A DNA stretch of 8,000 nt, from NCBI GenBank assembly GCA_900556615.1, contig USPP01000058.1:1-8000 (forward strand). Direction: 5' to 3'. Positions 1-6,904 of the stretch are shown here, piece by piece (within the stretch, counting starts at the first letter, position 1; every line of letters starts with the position of its first letter). The notes below the pieces were generated by a model. That model searched no databases and was not told the DNA's origin. It worked only from the letters and a program-made list of their open reading frames with translations. Origin of the DNA: an uncultured Eubacteriales bacterium. Its GTDB lineage: Bacteria > Bacillota > Clostridia > Oscillospirales > CAG-272. Position numbers and translations under genes: made by a program.

Positions 1-107
1 TCGGAAAATATGCAAGCAGTTGTGCTGTCAAGGCGTTAGCCGGTAATTGTGCGGTTTTGCCTTCATTACCTAAGTTATGCTGTAAATGGAATAGATCAAA
101 GTGTATA
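1..107. other. Non-coding tail downstream of the lipoprotein gene
   Basis: No reading frame with a ribosome binding site is visible. A 6-base inverted repeat (42-47 and 65-70) has a 17-base loop and no U run, so it is not called a terminator. Where the operon ends cannot be seen. Confidence 0.5.
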
Positions 108-3100
108 TTATTTCTTCCATGAGTAGTCCGGTGTCAAACCAAGTGCGTCCTCGATCAAAGCTTTATCGTATGCACGGGCGATATAGCTGTCGTCGGTTAT
201 TGCGTTCATCTCGCGTTTTTCGGGATCAAATACGGTAAATACACCGTTGAAAAGCCAATATGACCAGCCAATATCGTTGGCTTCAAACGCTGTGCGAAGA
301 TCGGATATAAGTCGTATTCTGACTTCTTCGCTGATGCCGGAGCCTTCAACAGCGCCGAAGTATTTCTTAGCGGTTACGGAATCCATACATCCGAATTCTA
401 CGCACATAATATGTATATTTCCGCCGTATTTATCACTCCATTCACTCAGACTGTTCATGCGCGTCATTTGCCAGTCGGCGGTATAACCGATATCATAAGT
501 ATTGCTGTACAGTATATGACAGTCATATTCTCCTGCGAGATAGGCGCTTACGATTTTAATTGCTTCAGCGTGAAGATCATCCGGAACAAGGGAGCAAATT
601 TCATCTGCCATGGCGGATATTTGGTTTTCACTCAATCCTTCGGGAACAGGGTAGGGCACGTCTTTAAGATAGCTCTCAAAGCCGCGGTATCCTCCCATTC
701 CGGATCGTGCCGTACCGAATCCTACTATATACGGTTCATAGGTGGTGAAAGAATAAATGACATTTGAATCTGTAACCGGAGACATTTTTTTCAGGTATTC
801 AATATTACCTGATGAATCGGAGCTTGTGATAATGGTATGATCGGGAAGCTCATTTCTTACCGCTATATACATTCTGTCGCTCATCCATGTCCATGATACA
901 AGCGAGCTGTTGTCGTACGGTTCCGTCATAAGCTGTATAGATACCTGATCCGGCGTCCAATGATCACCGATATATGCCGCGGCCTCGCGGTACCAGTTAC
1001 AAAGAAGCTCAAAGTTGTCAAGATCCTTTAAATAAATTGTTTTATAAGGAGGTTCAGGATGAAAGCAGAAGATAACGGGCATTCCTTCTGCGAGAATCAT
1101 GTTGACATCCTGCGTTACATATGTCATATTTTCTATGATAAGATGTCCGTTCTCATCAATCAGATTATTCGGTGTTACCGTAATTTTTACATGATCCATG
1201 CCGAATTTTTTTGCAGCTTGAACATTGGTAATATCGACCTTGTTATAGTCTTTGCCGAGATATACTTCAAAAGTGTTCCGTCCCATGTTGTTGCCCACAA
1301 AACGTTCAATCAGAACTCCTTTTTTGGTGTTTAGCCGAGGCTGTTTGGGGATATTATCCGTTTCGAGAATCGTTGTAGCCGTAATAGCAGAGGGCGATTT
1401 GGCGGAATTGTATATTCTTACTTGTGCTATGGAGCCGTCAAAGGAGCTTTTTCCGTCTGAGGTTCCGCCGACATAAAGATCGCCGGACGTTTCGGAAATC
1501 TTGCCTTTTACCGTAATCGTCTTGACTGCTTTTGAATCAATATAGTAAGTGAATTTGTTATTTTCAAGAGTGACCGCTGCATGATGCCATTTACCGTCTG
1601 TGAGCTTAACACCGCTCGTTTTCATTCCGGTAAGACCGTCAGCAGAGAAAGTCAGATAACCGCTTTCATCGTCGAGATACATCGACCAGCCGCCGTTGCT
1701 TTCAGGCTGCGTTACTCTTGAAAGGGTAAGCGCATCCAAGCCAAGCGTTGTTTCTCCTGCTACATATTGGTAGAAACGGAAATAATCTATTTTTGAGAGA
1801 TCAGCCTTATTGTTGACAGAACCCGAAATTGGGAACGTAAGCTGATTCCATCCGTTCTTTAAAGTGGGGACAGTCCATCCGGTAGAGCATGGGCCGGTTC
1901 CGCCATCGCTGGAAAACTCTATCATTCCTCCATGCTGGATATCGATAAGAGAAGCATCTTCCACATAAATCCAAACAGTAATACTGCCGTTCTCGATATA
2001 TTTGGTTATATCGGTTGATGGGAATTTTACGCAAAATATAATGATGTCATTTCCCGTGCTCTCAAGATAGGCGCTTCCTTCGGCGGCGTTTCCTGTTCCG
2101 ATTTTGATTTCGTTCGTGCCCCACCAACCGGTTTTGTCGTCAGCATTAAAAAATATTTCACTTTCAGTAACCGATTCTCCGACTTTACCGCTTTGTGCAA
2201 GAATGGTTCGCTTCACATTTTCACGTGCCGGCGCTTTAATCCATGCTGAAAGAGTAAAGCGATCCGACAGAGATATATCAGATTTCTCTGTATAAAGATA
2301 AGAGCCCTCGGTTGAGAAATCCGCAACCTGACCGAATGTATCGTTGTTCAGCCATTTAGAGTTTAGTGTGCTGCCGCCGATAGCCGAGGGAGCAAGACCG
2401 GCAGAACCGCCTTCGCGAAGCTCCCATGCGCCGATGGCATCAGACAGCATATTATAATCGTCTATTTTAGTCCAAAGTGCAGTCAGGGTAGTTTTTTTCG
2501 CTTTCATGGTATAGGTGGTTCCGGGACGGTAGATTTTATTTCCGTCCTGCCATCCGCCGAATACATATCCTGCTCGCACAGCGTCGGACGGAACGGTGAT
2601 ATGTTCTCCGGAATATGCTTTATACTCAACGGTTTTTGTTATATAATCGTATGTTAACATATATTTCTCTGATTCCTTCCAAATTGCGGTAAAATTAACT
2701 CCCTCTGATGGTACGCGGTATTCCGCTCCTTCTTCATATGTTTTTTTGCCGTCGCTCCAACCGCAAAAATCATATCCATGTTTTACATAGAGATTTTCCG
2801 GCAGAGTAATGACAGATTCGCTTACGATATTATGAAACTCCAGTGAGCTTTTTGCTCCGAGAAGGTAATCTGCTCCGCCTCCGAGAAACGGAATGGTAAG
2901 CGTTTGGTCAGGCATCCATAGTTCAAGACCATCCATGCGAATCTCTGTTGTTTCCGTGACATACTGGAATAGTCGGAAGCTGGTTATGTCCGTTAAATCC
3001 GCACCGGAAATGATTGCCTCCCAGAGTGGAATACAGAGCTCGTTCCATCCGGTTTTCGGTTTGCAGGCAGCTATCGATAAAGAATAGGTATTCGATTTGG

Positions 3101-3731
3101 AATCGTTAAGCTCGATTAGCCCCATATTCTCGGAATTTGTTTGAAGCAGTGCTTCGTCTTCAACCCAAAACCAAAGATGGATAAATCCTGTTGCTTCAAA
3201 GGTAGAAATGTCATATGGAGAATCAAACATTTTACAGAAAATCAGAACCTCGTTTCCTCGTGTGCCGTTGTAACCGCTTCCTTCTTTAGGGGAATCGGTT
3301 CCATTGAATATATCATGAGTTCCCCACCATCCCTCGTTTGAATCGCAGGTTTCCAGTGAAAAATAGGTTCCGCCTTCTTTCCATGTGGCGGTAAGAGTGA
3401 TTCCTCCCTCCGGCATGACAAGCGTATCTCCGGGCATGTATGTTTTTTCTCCGTCGCTCCAGCCAGTAAAGGAATAGCCGAAGCGTGAGTAACTGTTTGT
3501 GCTGACCGTAACGGTTTCTCCCGCAACGGCGTAGATTTTATCGGGCGCAAAGCCGAAATAGTTGTCTGTTCCGCTCTTATATTGTATCGAAAATTCATCT
3601 TTCGATGTGTCGGAGGAATCGGTGCTTTCCGTTTTTTTATCGGAATGATTACATCCGCATAGTGTCACAATTAGAACGAATAGAAGCAGAAAAGTGAATT
3701 TCCGCAAGATTTTGTTATGTGTTTGTTTCAT
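108..3731 (-). CDS. Multidomain lipoprotein with InlB-type repeats, nested LamG/jelly-roll modules and a GH5-like catalytic barrel
   Basis: This is probably an extracellular, membrane-tethered glycan-binding hydrolase of 1207 residues. A lipoprotein signal (basic start, hydrophobic 12-24, lipobox L24-C25-G26-C27) is followed by a Ser/Thr/Asp linker. Three InlB-type repeats lie at 47-120, 277-353 and 357-422, each with a G-Y-x-F-x-G-W core. Module A (123-276) sits between repeats 1 and 2. A LamG-type domain (433-516 and 680-790) is interrupted by module B (525-672). Residues 800-1190 resemble a GH5 clan GH-A barrel: strand 3 with H891, strand 4 LMTEP with E937 as proposed acid/base, strand 7 VEFG with E1112 as proposed nucleophile, and strand 8 GWSYW. 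The usual Asn before the acid/base is Thr936, and other accessory residues differ, so activity is uncertain. The ATG has GGGAG nine bases upstream and overlaps the GH2 stop by 17 bases, implying coupled translation. The substrate is unknown. Confidence 0.85.
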   Translation of the reverse strand: MKQTHNKILRKFTFLLLFVLIVTLCGCNHSDKKTESTDSSDTSKDEFSIQYKSGTDNYFGFAPDKIYAVAGETVTVSTNSYSRFGYSFTGWSDGEKTYMPGDTLVMPEGGITLTATWKEGGTYFSLETCDSNEGWWGTHDIFNGTDSPKEGSGYNGTRGNEVLIFCKMFDSPYDISTFEATGFIHLWFWVEDEALLQTNSENMGLIELNDSKSNTYSLSIAACKPKTGWNELCIPLWEAIISGADLTDITSFRLFQYVTETTEIRMDGLELWMPDQTLTIPFLGGGADYLLGAKSSLEFHNIVSESVITLPENLYVKHGYDFCGWSDGKKTYEEGAEYRVPSEGVNFTAIWKESEKYMLTYDYITKTVEYKAYSGEHITVPSDAVRAGYVFGGWQDGNKIYRPGTTYTMKAKKTTLTALWTKIDDYNMLSDAIGAWELREGGSAGLAPSAIGGSTLNSKWLNNDTFGQVADFSTEGSYLYTEKSDISLSDRFTLSAWIKAPARENVKRTILAQSGKVGESVTESEIFFNADDKTGWWGTNEIKIGTGNAAEGSAYLESTGNDIIIFCVKFPSTDITKYIENGSITVWIYVEDASLIDIQHGGMIEFSSDGGTGPCSTGWTVPTLKNGWNQLTFPISGSVNNKADLSKIDYFRFYQYVAGETTLGLDALTLSRVTQPESNGGWSMYLDDESGYLTFSADGLTGMKTSGVKLTDGKWHHAAVTLENNKFTYYIDSKAVKTITVKGKISETSGDLYVGGTSDGKSSFDGSIAQVRIYNSAKSPSAITATTILETDNIPKQPRLNTKKGVLIERFVGNNMGRNTFEVYLGKDYNKVDITNVQAAKKFGMDHVKITVTPNNLIDENGHLIIENMTYVTQDVNMILAEGMPVIFCFHPEPPYKTIYLKDLDNFELLCNWYREAAAYIGDHWTPDQVSIQLMTEPYDNSSLVSWTWMSDRMYIAVRNELPDHTIITSSDSSGNIEYLKKMSPVTDSNVIYSFTTYEPYIVGFGTARSGMGGYRGFESYLKDVPYPVPEGLSENQISAMADEICSLVPDDLHAEAIKIVSAYLAGEYDCHILYSNTYDIGYTADWQMTRMNSLSEWSDKYGGNIHIMCVEFGCMDSVTAKKYFGAVEGSGISEEVRIRLISDLRTAFEANDIGWSYWLFNGVFTVFDPEKREMNAITDDSYIARAYDKALIEDALGLTPDYSWKK
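1362..2435 (-). other. LamG/concanavalin-like domain split by an inserted module
   Basis: The first half is lipoprotein residues 433-516 (G-A-W-E-L, then FTLSAWIKAP and RTILAQSGK). The second half is 680-790 (GWSMYLDDESGYLTFSA, DGKWHHAAVTLENNKFTYYI, LYVGGTSDG and FDGSIAQVRIYNSAKS). These are the standard strands of a LamG_3-type domain in order; module B separates them at a hairpin turn. Confidence 0.78.
1716..2159 (-). repeat. Module B of the shared family, nested in LamG (lipoprotein residues 525-672)
   Basis: It matches module A position by position: TGWWGT (534-539), IIFC (564-567), TVWIYVED (585-592), MIEFSSDG (603-610), GWNQLTFP (627-634) and FRFYQYV (651-657), closing at LDALTL. Removing it restores a continuous LamG domain. 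Confidence 0.78.
2466..2663 (-). repeat. InlB-type repeat 3
   Basis: Lipoprotein residues 357-422. The core GYVFGGWQDGNKIYRPGT ends in TTLTALW. It follows repeat 2 directly and leads into the LamG domain. Confidence 0.78.
2673..2903 (-). repeat. InlB-type repeat 2
   Basis: Lipoprotein residues 277-353. The core GYDFCGWSDGKKTYEEGA ends in VNFTAIW. It closely parallels repeat 1 from its first strand onward, showing that module A was placed at a repeat boundary. Confidence 0.78.
2904..3365 (-). repeat. Module A of the shared jelly-roll-like family (lipoprotein residues 123-276)
   Basis: Key shared positions are GWWGT (134-138), LIFC (163-166), the strand HLWFWVED (185-192), LIELND (205-210), GWNEL (228-232) and FRLFQYV (252-258), closing at MDGLELW. 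It is inserted between InlB-type repeats 1 and 2. Confidence 0.75.
3372..3593 (-). repeat. InlB-type (Listeria-Bacteroides) repeat 1
   Basis: Lipoprotein residues 47-120. The core GYSFTGWSDGEKTYMPGD is followed by an M-P-x-G-G-I-T-L-T-A-T-W strand, the usual ending of this repeat family. Such repeats act as surface spacers or adhesion units in Gram-positive proteins. Confidence 0.8.
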
Positions 3732-6700
3732 TGCAGTTTTCTCCCGCTTCGGCAGATGAAGATTTTGTTACCAGCAGAGCATCCCAGGTGAACCATCCCG
3801 AAAGCGGTTTGATCTTCAAGGTGTTTTCTCCGCATCTCAACCCTGTATTAAACATCAGTTTTTTTGTTTTCGGCTCGCATAACTGATCGGGGTTCTGTTT
3901 TTTCAGACCGTAGCCTCCTTCGAATGAAAACTCTTGCGGAATGTTATTAAGCTCTATGGAAAGGTTTGTTCCTTCTTTTGCAGCGTCTGTTATACCGAGT
4001 TCAAGGATGCAGGAACCGATGAAATCACTTTGGAAGCGGAAGGTCATTTCGTCATCGCAAAGATAATTTACTTTTTCCGCAGAAATTCGGATACCGTCTG
4101 ACGTAAGGTTTGTTATGCCTCCGTTTATAGCGTAATCCGTATTAGTGCCGTCAAATCTGCTCAGAATCAAAAGTGTGTTATCAGAGGGAATCTCATAGAG
4201 AGGCGAATTAAACGCTTCTATCGAGATTCCGGGGTTTTCAATAGAGTCGGAGAAAGATTCAAGTGTAATTTCTCTTTCCGCTCCGGGAGGTATACTGATA
4301 TAATTATTATTTATGTACAGCATAGGTAGATGATGGGTAAGAGGTTTAACCTGACAGCAGAGGGCGATTTGTTCACCGGTGTTCTTTATAAGATATTTGA
4401 GCATATGATCCGATTGCTGTATGAGCGTTACGGAAAGCGTTGTCTGCCGGATTCCTCCTCCGCATTGACCTGTCATGGTATAGGGAATACCGAAATCATT
4501 GTCCGGCATGTTTGGGTTTATAAGACCGGCAAGCGGTGCGGTTACACCTTTCATAGCAAAGAACTGAACTCGTTCGCTGATTAATTTTTTGTTTTTATAC
4601 AGACGGAGTTCCATAAAAACGGGACCGAGCTTCATCGGGAGAGGTGGGTTGATTTTTGCTCTGTCTACCCGCACGCTCTCCACCGAACCGACAGAGGAAA
4701 GAACACCGTCGTTCTGACGGTATATTTGTCCCCGTCGGTCTCGAAGCACCCATTCCCAGTGAAGGTTGCAGACGGTTTCCGGCGCGTCGGAGTTGATGAT
4801 GATATCGGCAAAGGAGCTGTCGGTGGAATTATAGAAAACAGAATCGATGTGTAGGCAGATACTGATCTCTTCCATCGCTTCCTTTGTCATGTAAAAGGCG
4901 TGGAACGGCTGACCTTCGAAATCAACAAGATTGCATCCGGCTCCGTTTGGGGCAGGCTCATTATAACACCATGTGCTGAAGCCGCTGAATTTTTTCCCGC
5001 GGGAGCGGAAAGAATCCATTGCATAACGAAGTCCCTCGCCGGATAGATATTGTCCGGCTCGGATGACTTTTTCCAGGGAATTACAGCTTCCGAACATCTT
5101 TTCTATCATCGGAAGATTCATCCACATGTCGGGATTTATACTGTAAAAGACATTTTTTCTGATCAGAACTTCATTTTCCCGATCGAGAGGGAAACGATCC
5201 TTTGACGGGATGTATTTATGCCAGGTTTCAATGTTGGAAGGAGTGCTGCAGGCAAATTCACCGTTTCGCTGCATGGGCGCGTTATTGCAGTTGTCAGTAA
5301 GCATGGCGTCATACTCTTCATAGTGATTGTCGGGATTATAGTCATAGTGTCCGTGTCTGGTCCCTACAATCGGACAGGTGCTTCGGAAAATCCGCTGAGG
5401 ATCGCATTCTTTTCCGACCTCCAGCATAAGCGCCAGCGCAGGATGTATCATAGTAGGATCGGAATACCAGCCCATTTCGTTTCCCCCGGACCATTCAATG
5501 ATTGAGGGATGACGGCGAAGCTGCTTGATGAAGCTTGAAAAGGTTTCCCGATACATATCATACATTCCCGGAAGCTCCTCCGGTACGCAGTTGGCGATCG
5601 GCATATCCACAAAGAGCATGATTCCGTGTTCATCGCAATAATCATGAAACTCGTTGTAGTAATAGCTCTGTCCCCCGTGAATACGAAGGACGTTCATGTT
5701 TCCCCGTTTTGCAAGCTCTGCAAAGTAACGCTGCTTTTCTTTGCCCTCATGTCCCTTGAAGGCGTCGATCGTGACAAAACAGGAACCGAAAGAGCGGATT
5801 CGTTTTCCGTTGATCCGAAGGGCAAGGGGATGAATAAAATCTGAAGGAAGCCCTTCGCATTGCTCCCATTCTATATCCCTGATTCCGATTCTTTCAATCT
5901 TTTCATCGGAAACGATATGATCGGCACTTATTTTTACCGAAATGTTATAAAGCGGTTGATCGCCGTACCGTGTCGGCCACCATAGTTCAGGTTCTGTAAC
6001 TGTAAGCTCTTCACTTATAAAATTAACTCCCGGTTCAAGCAAGGCGGTCTTTTTTACGGATACCGGCGTACCGTGTCCCGATATGGAAAATTCCGTCACA
6101 GCGTTTTTGACTTTGGCAAATGCCGTGATTTCAGCTTCAATTCCGATATAAGCAGTCTGATAGTTATTTTCAAAGCGATAGGTATATTTCAGCCAGTCAA
6201 TGCGGGCATTTCCCGTTGTTTCCAGATAAACGTCTTTTGGTATTCCGAGGGTATACAGGTTACTGCTCCAATCATAACTGTAAGTAGCAATGCTTTTTAA
6301 ACCATTCAGTGTTTGACGGGTTTTATTCATGGCGTTGACAAACCAATATTCCATGTTTTCACTGTCGGCGCCGCTGTTTTTACCGTCGGAAAGAATCAGA
6401 TAATCTAAAAGCTCAGGCGGCATTTTGTTTATGACTACTCTCAGTTTGTTATTTCCGGGCGCTATGATTTCCTCGGTAGCGTCGAGCTTGAAAAGCTTAT
6501 ATTCTCCGTTGTTTCCTCCAATGTGTTTATCATTTAAAAATACTTCACAGGTAAAATCCACGCACTCGAATATTAAAGTATAATGCTCCGCGCCGGGTTC
6601 CTTTTCGGGCAGATAAAAATCCTTCGTATATTCCCATGTGTGCTGGCAGGCTTCGTATTTGTCCTCTGGTCCCATGCCGTACCAAAAGTCGGTTGTGAGC

Positions 6701-6810
6701 TTGGCGTTTATCAAATCCTGCTGTACAATTCCGGGGACGATTGCAGGAATAGGGGCAGACATATTGTCGCTTTGAACTTTCCAATCATTTCCGCTGAGAC
6801 AGTATTTCAT
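3715..6810 (-). CDS. Glycoside hydrolase family 2 protein, beta-mannosidase-like, cytoplasmic
   Basis: A 1031-residue GH2-type exo-glycosidase expected to remove terminal beta-linked sugars from oligosaccharides inside the cell; no signal peptide is seen and cysteines are frequent. In order: an N-terminal sugar-binding jelly roll (about 1-200, with W-E-Y-T-K-x-F and the F-E-C-V-D-F / F-L-N-D-K strand pattern); an immunoglobulin-like sandwich (about 203-325, including WWPTRYGDQPLY); a TIM barrel (about 330-650); and C-terminal beta domains, the last (about 897-1016) resembling a carbohydrate-binding jelly roll. The acid/base is E445 in WSGGNE, and the likely nucleophile is E518 in NGEFACSTP. 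The barrel ends with the typical GFSTWCYNEPAPN and a following D-F-E-G. Overall layout favours beta-mannosidase-like GH2, but only D-W of the GWDWG-type motif is kept (SYDWSS), so beta-glucosaminidase-like or other specificity is possible. ATG 6810 is chosen over an upstream TTG at 6834 because AAAGGA lies nine bases before the ATG. Confidence 0.88.
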   Translation of the reverse strand: MKYCLSGNDWKVQSDNMSAPIPAIVPGIVQQDLINAKLTTDFWYGMGPEDKYEACQHTWEYTKDFYLPEKEPGAEHYTLIFECVDFTCEVFLNDKHIGGNNGEYKLFKLDATEEIIAPGNNKLRVVINKMPPELLDYLILSDGKNSGADSENMEYWFVNAMNKTRQTLNGLKSIATYSYDWSSNLYTLGIPKDVYLETTGNARIDWLKYTYRFENNYQTAYIGIEAEITAFAKVKNAVTEFSISGHGTPVSVKKTALLEPGVNFISEELTVTEPELWWPTRYGDQPLYNISVKISADHIVSDEKIERIGIRDIEWEQCEGLPSDFIHPLALRINGKRIRSFGSCFVTIDAFKGHEGKEKQRYFAELAKRGNMNVLRIHGGQSYYYNEFHDYCDEHGIMLFVDMPIANCVPEELPGMYDMYRETFSSFIKQLRRHPSIIEWSGGNEMGWYSDPTMIHPALALMLEVGKECDPQRIFRSTCPIVGTRHGHYDYNPDNHYEEYDAMLTDNCNNAPMQRNGEFACSTPSNIETWHKYIPSKDRFPLDRENEVLIRKNVFYSINPDMWMNLPMIEKMFGSCNSLEKVIRAGQYLSGEGLRYAMDSFRSRGKKFSGFSTWCYNEPAPNGAGCNLVDFEGQPFHAFYMTKEAMEEISICLHIDSVFYNSTDSSFADIIINSDAPETVCNLHWEWVLRDRRGQIYRQNDGVLSSVGSVESVRVDRAKINPPLPMKLGPVFMELRLYKNKKLISERVQFFAMKGVTAPLAGLINPNMPDNDFGIPYTMTGQCGGGIRQTTLSVTLIQQSDHMLKYLIKNTGEQIALCCQVKPLTHHLPMLYINNNYISIPPGAEREITLESFSDSIENPGISIEAFNSPLYEIPSDNTLLILSRFDGTNTDYAINGGITNLTSDGIRISAEKVNYLCDDEMTFRFQSDFIGSCILELGITDAAKEGTNLSIELNNIPQEFSFEGGYGLKKQNPDQLCEPKTKKLMFNTGLRCGENTLKIKPLSGWFTWDALLVTKSSSAEAGENCNETNT
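3741..3745 (-). promoter_or_regulatory. Ribosome binding site of the lipoprotein gene, inside the GH2 coding end
   Basis: GGGAG lies nine bases before ATG 3731, within the last codons of the GH2 gene, whose stop is at 3715-3717. This arrangement supports translational coupling of the two genes. Confidence 0.75.
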
Positions 6811-6819
6811 AAATTTATA

Positions 6820-6825
6820 TCCTTT
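6820..6825 (-). promoter_or_regulatory. Ribosome binding site deciding the GH2 start
   Basis: AAAGGA lies nine bases before ATG 6810. The longer reading frame beginning with TTG at 6834 would put this site inside the coding region and adds only eight residues, so the ATG is preferred. Confidence 0.8.
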
Positions 6826-6856
6826 CTTAGGCAAATTGCCGTGGTGATTGAAAGAG

Positions 6857-6895
6857 AAGCTCCGCCTGCCCTCGTATACGGGCAGGGCAGAGCTT
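6857..6895 (-). terminator. Strong intergenic hairpin between the small surface gene and the GH2 gene
   Basis: Arms at 6857-6871 and 6880-6895 can pair over about 15 base pairs (one a G-T pair, one bulged C), enclosing an 8-base loop. On the minus-strand RNA the stem is followed by CUUCUCUUUC, pyrimidine-rich but without an unbroken U run. It starts ten bases after the stop of the small surface gene. It may be a partial terminator or a 3' stabilising or processing structure that lowers GH2 output relative to the surface protein. Confidence 0.55.
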
Positions 6896-6904
6896 AGAAT
6901 GGAT

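Noticed and set aside
1..35. TTGACA followed by TATTTT on the minus strand as a promoter for a gene beyond the left edge
   Set aside because: The spacing is about 15 bases and the -10 is poor; the downstream gene is not visible.
41..71. Inverted repeat GGTAAT/ATTACC after the lipoprotein gene as a terminator
   Set aside because: Only six pairs with a 17-base loop and no U run on the minus strand.
247..767. Plus-strand open frames opposite the lipoprotein gene
   Set aside because: They lie antisense to well-supported catalytic sequence, have no recognisable domains and lack convincing ribosome binding sites.
1699..2167. Seven-base direct repeat ctttcag at 1699-1705 and 2161-2167 flanking module B, like an insertion footprint
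   Set aside because: Seven bases can match by chance, and the flanks also encode similar Val-Thr-Glu/Ser linkers; no inverted ends or transposase are present.
6583..6897. Plus-strand open frame opposite the GH2 start and the hairpin
   Set aside because: It is antisense to the conserved GH2 N-terminus and shows no domain or ribosome binding site.
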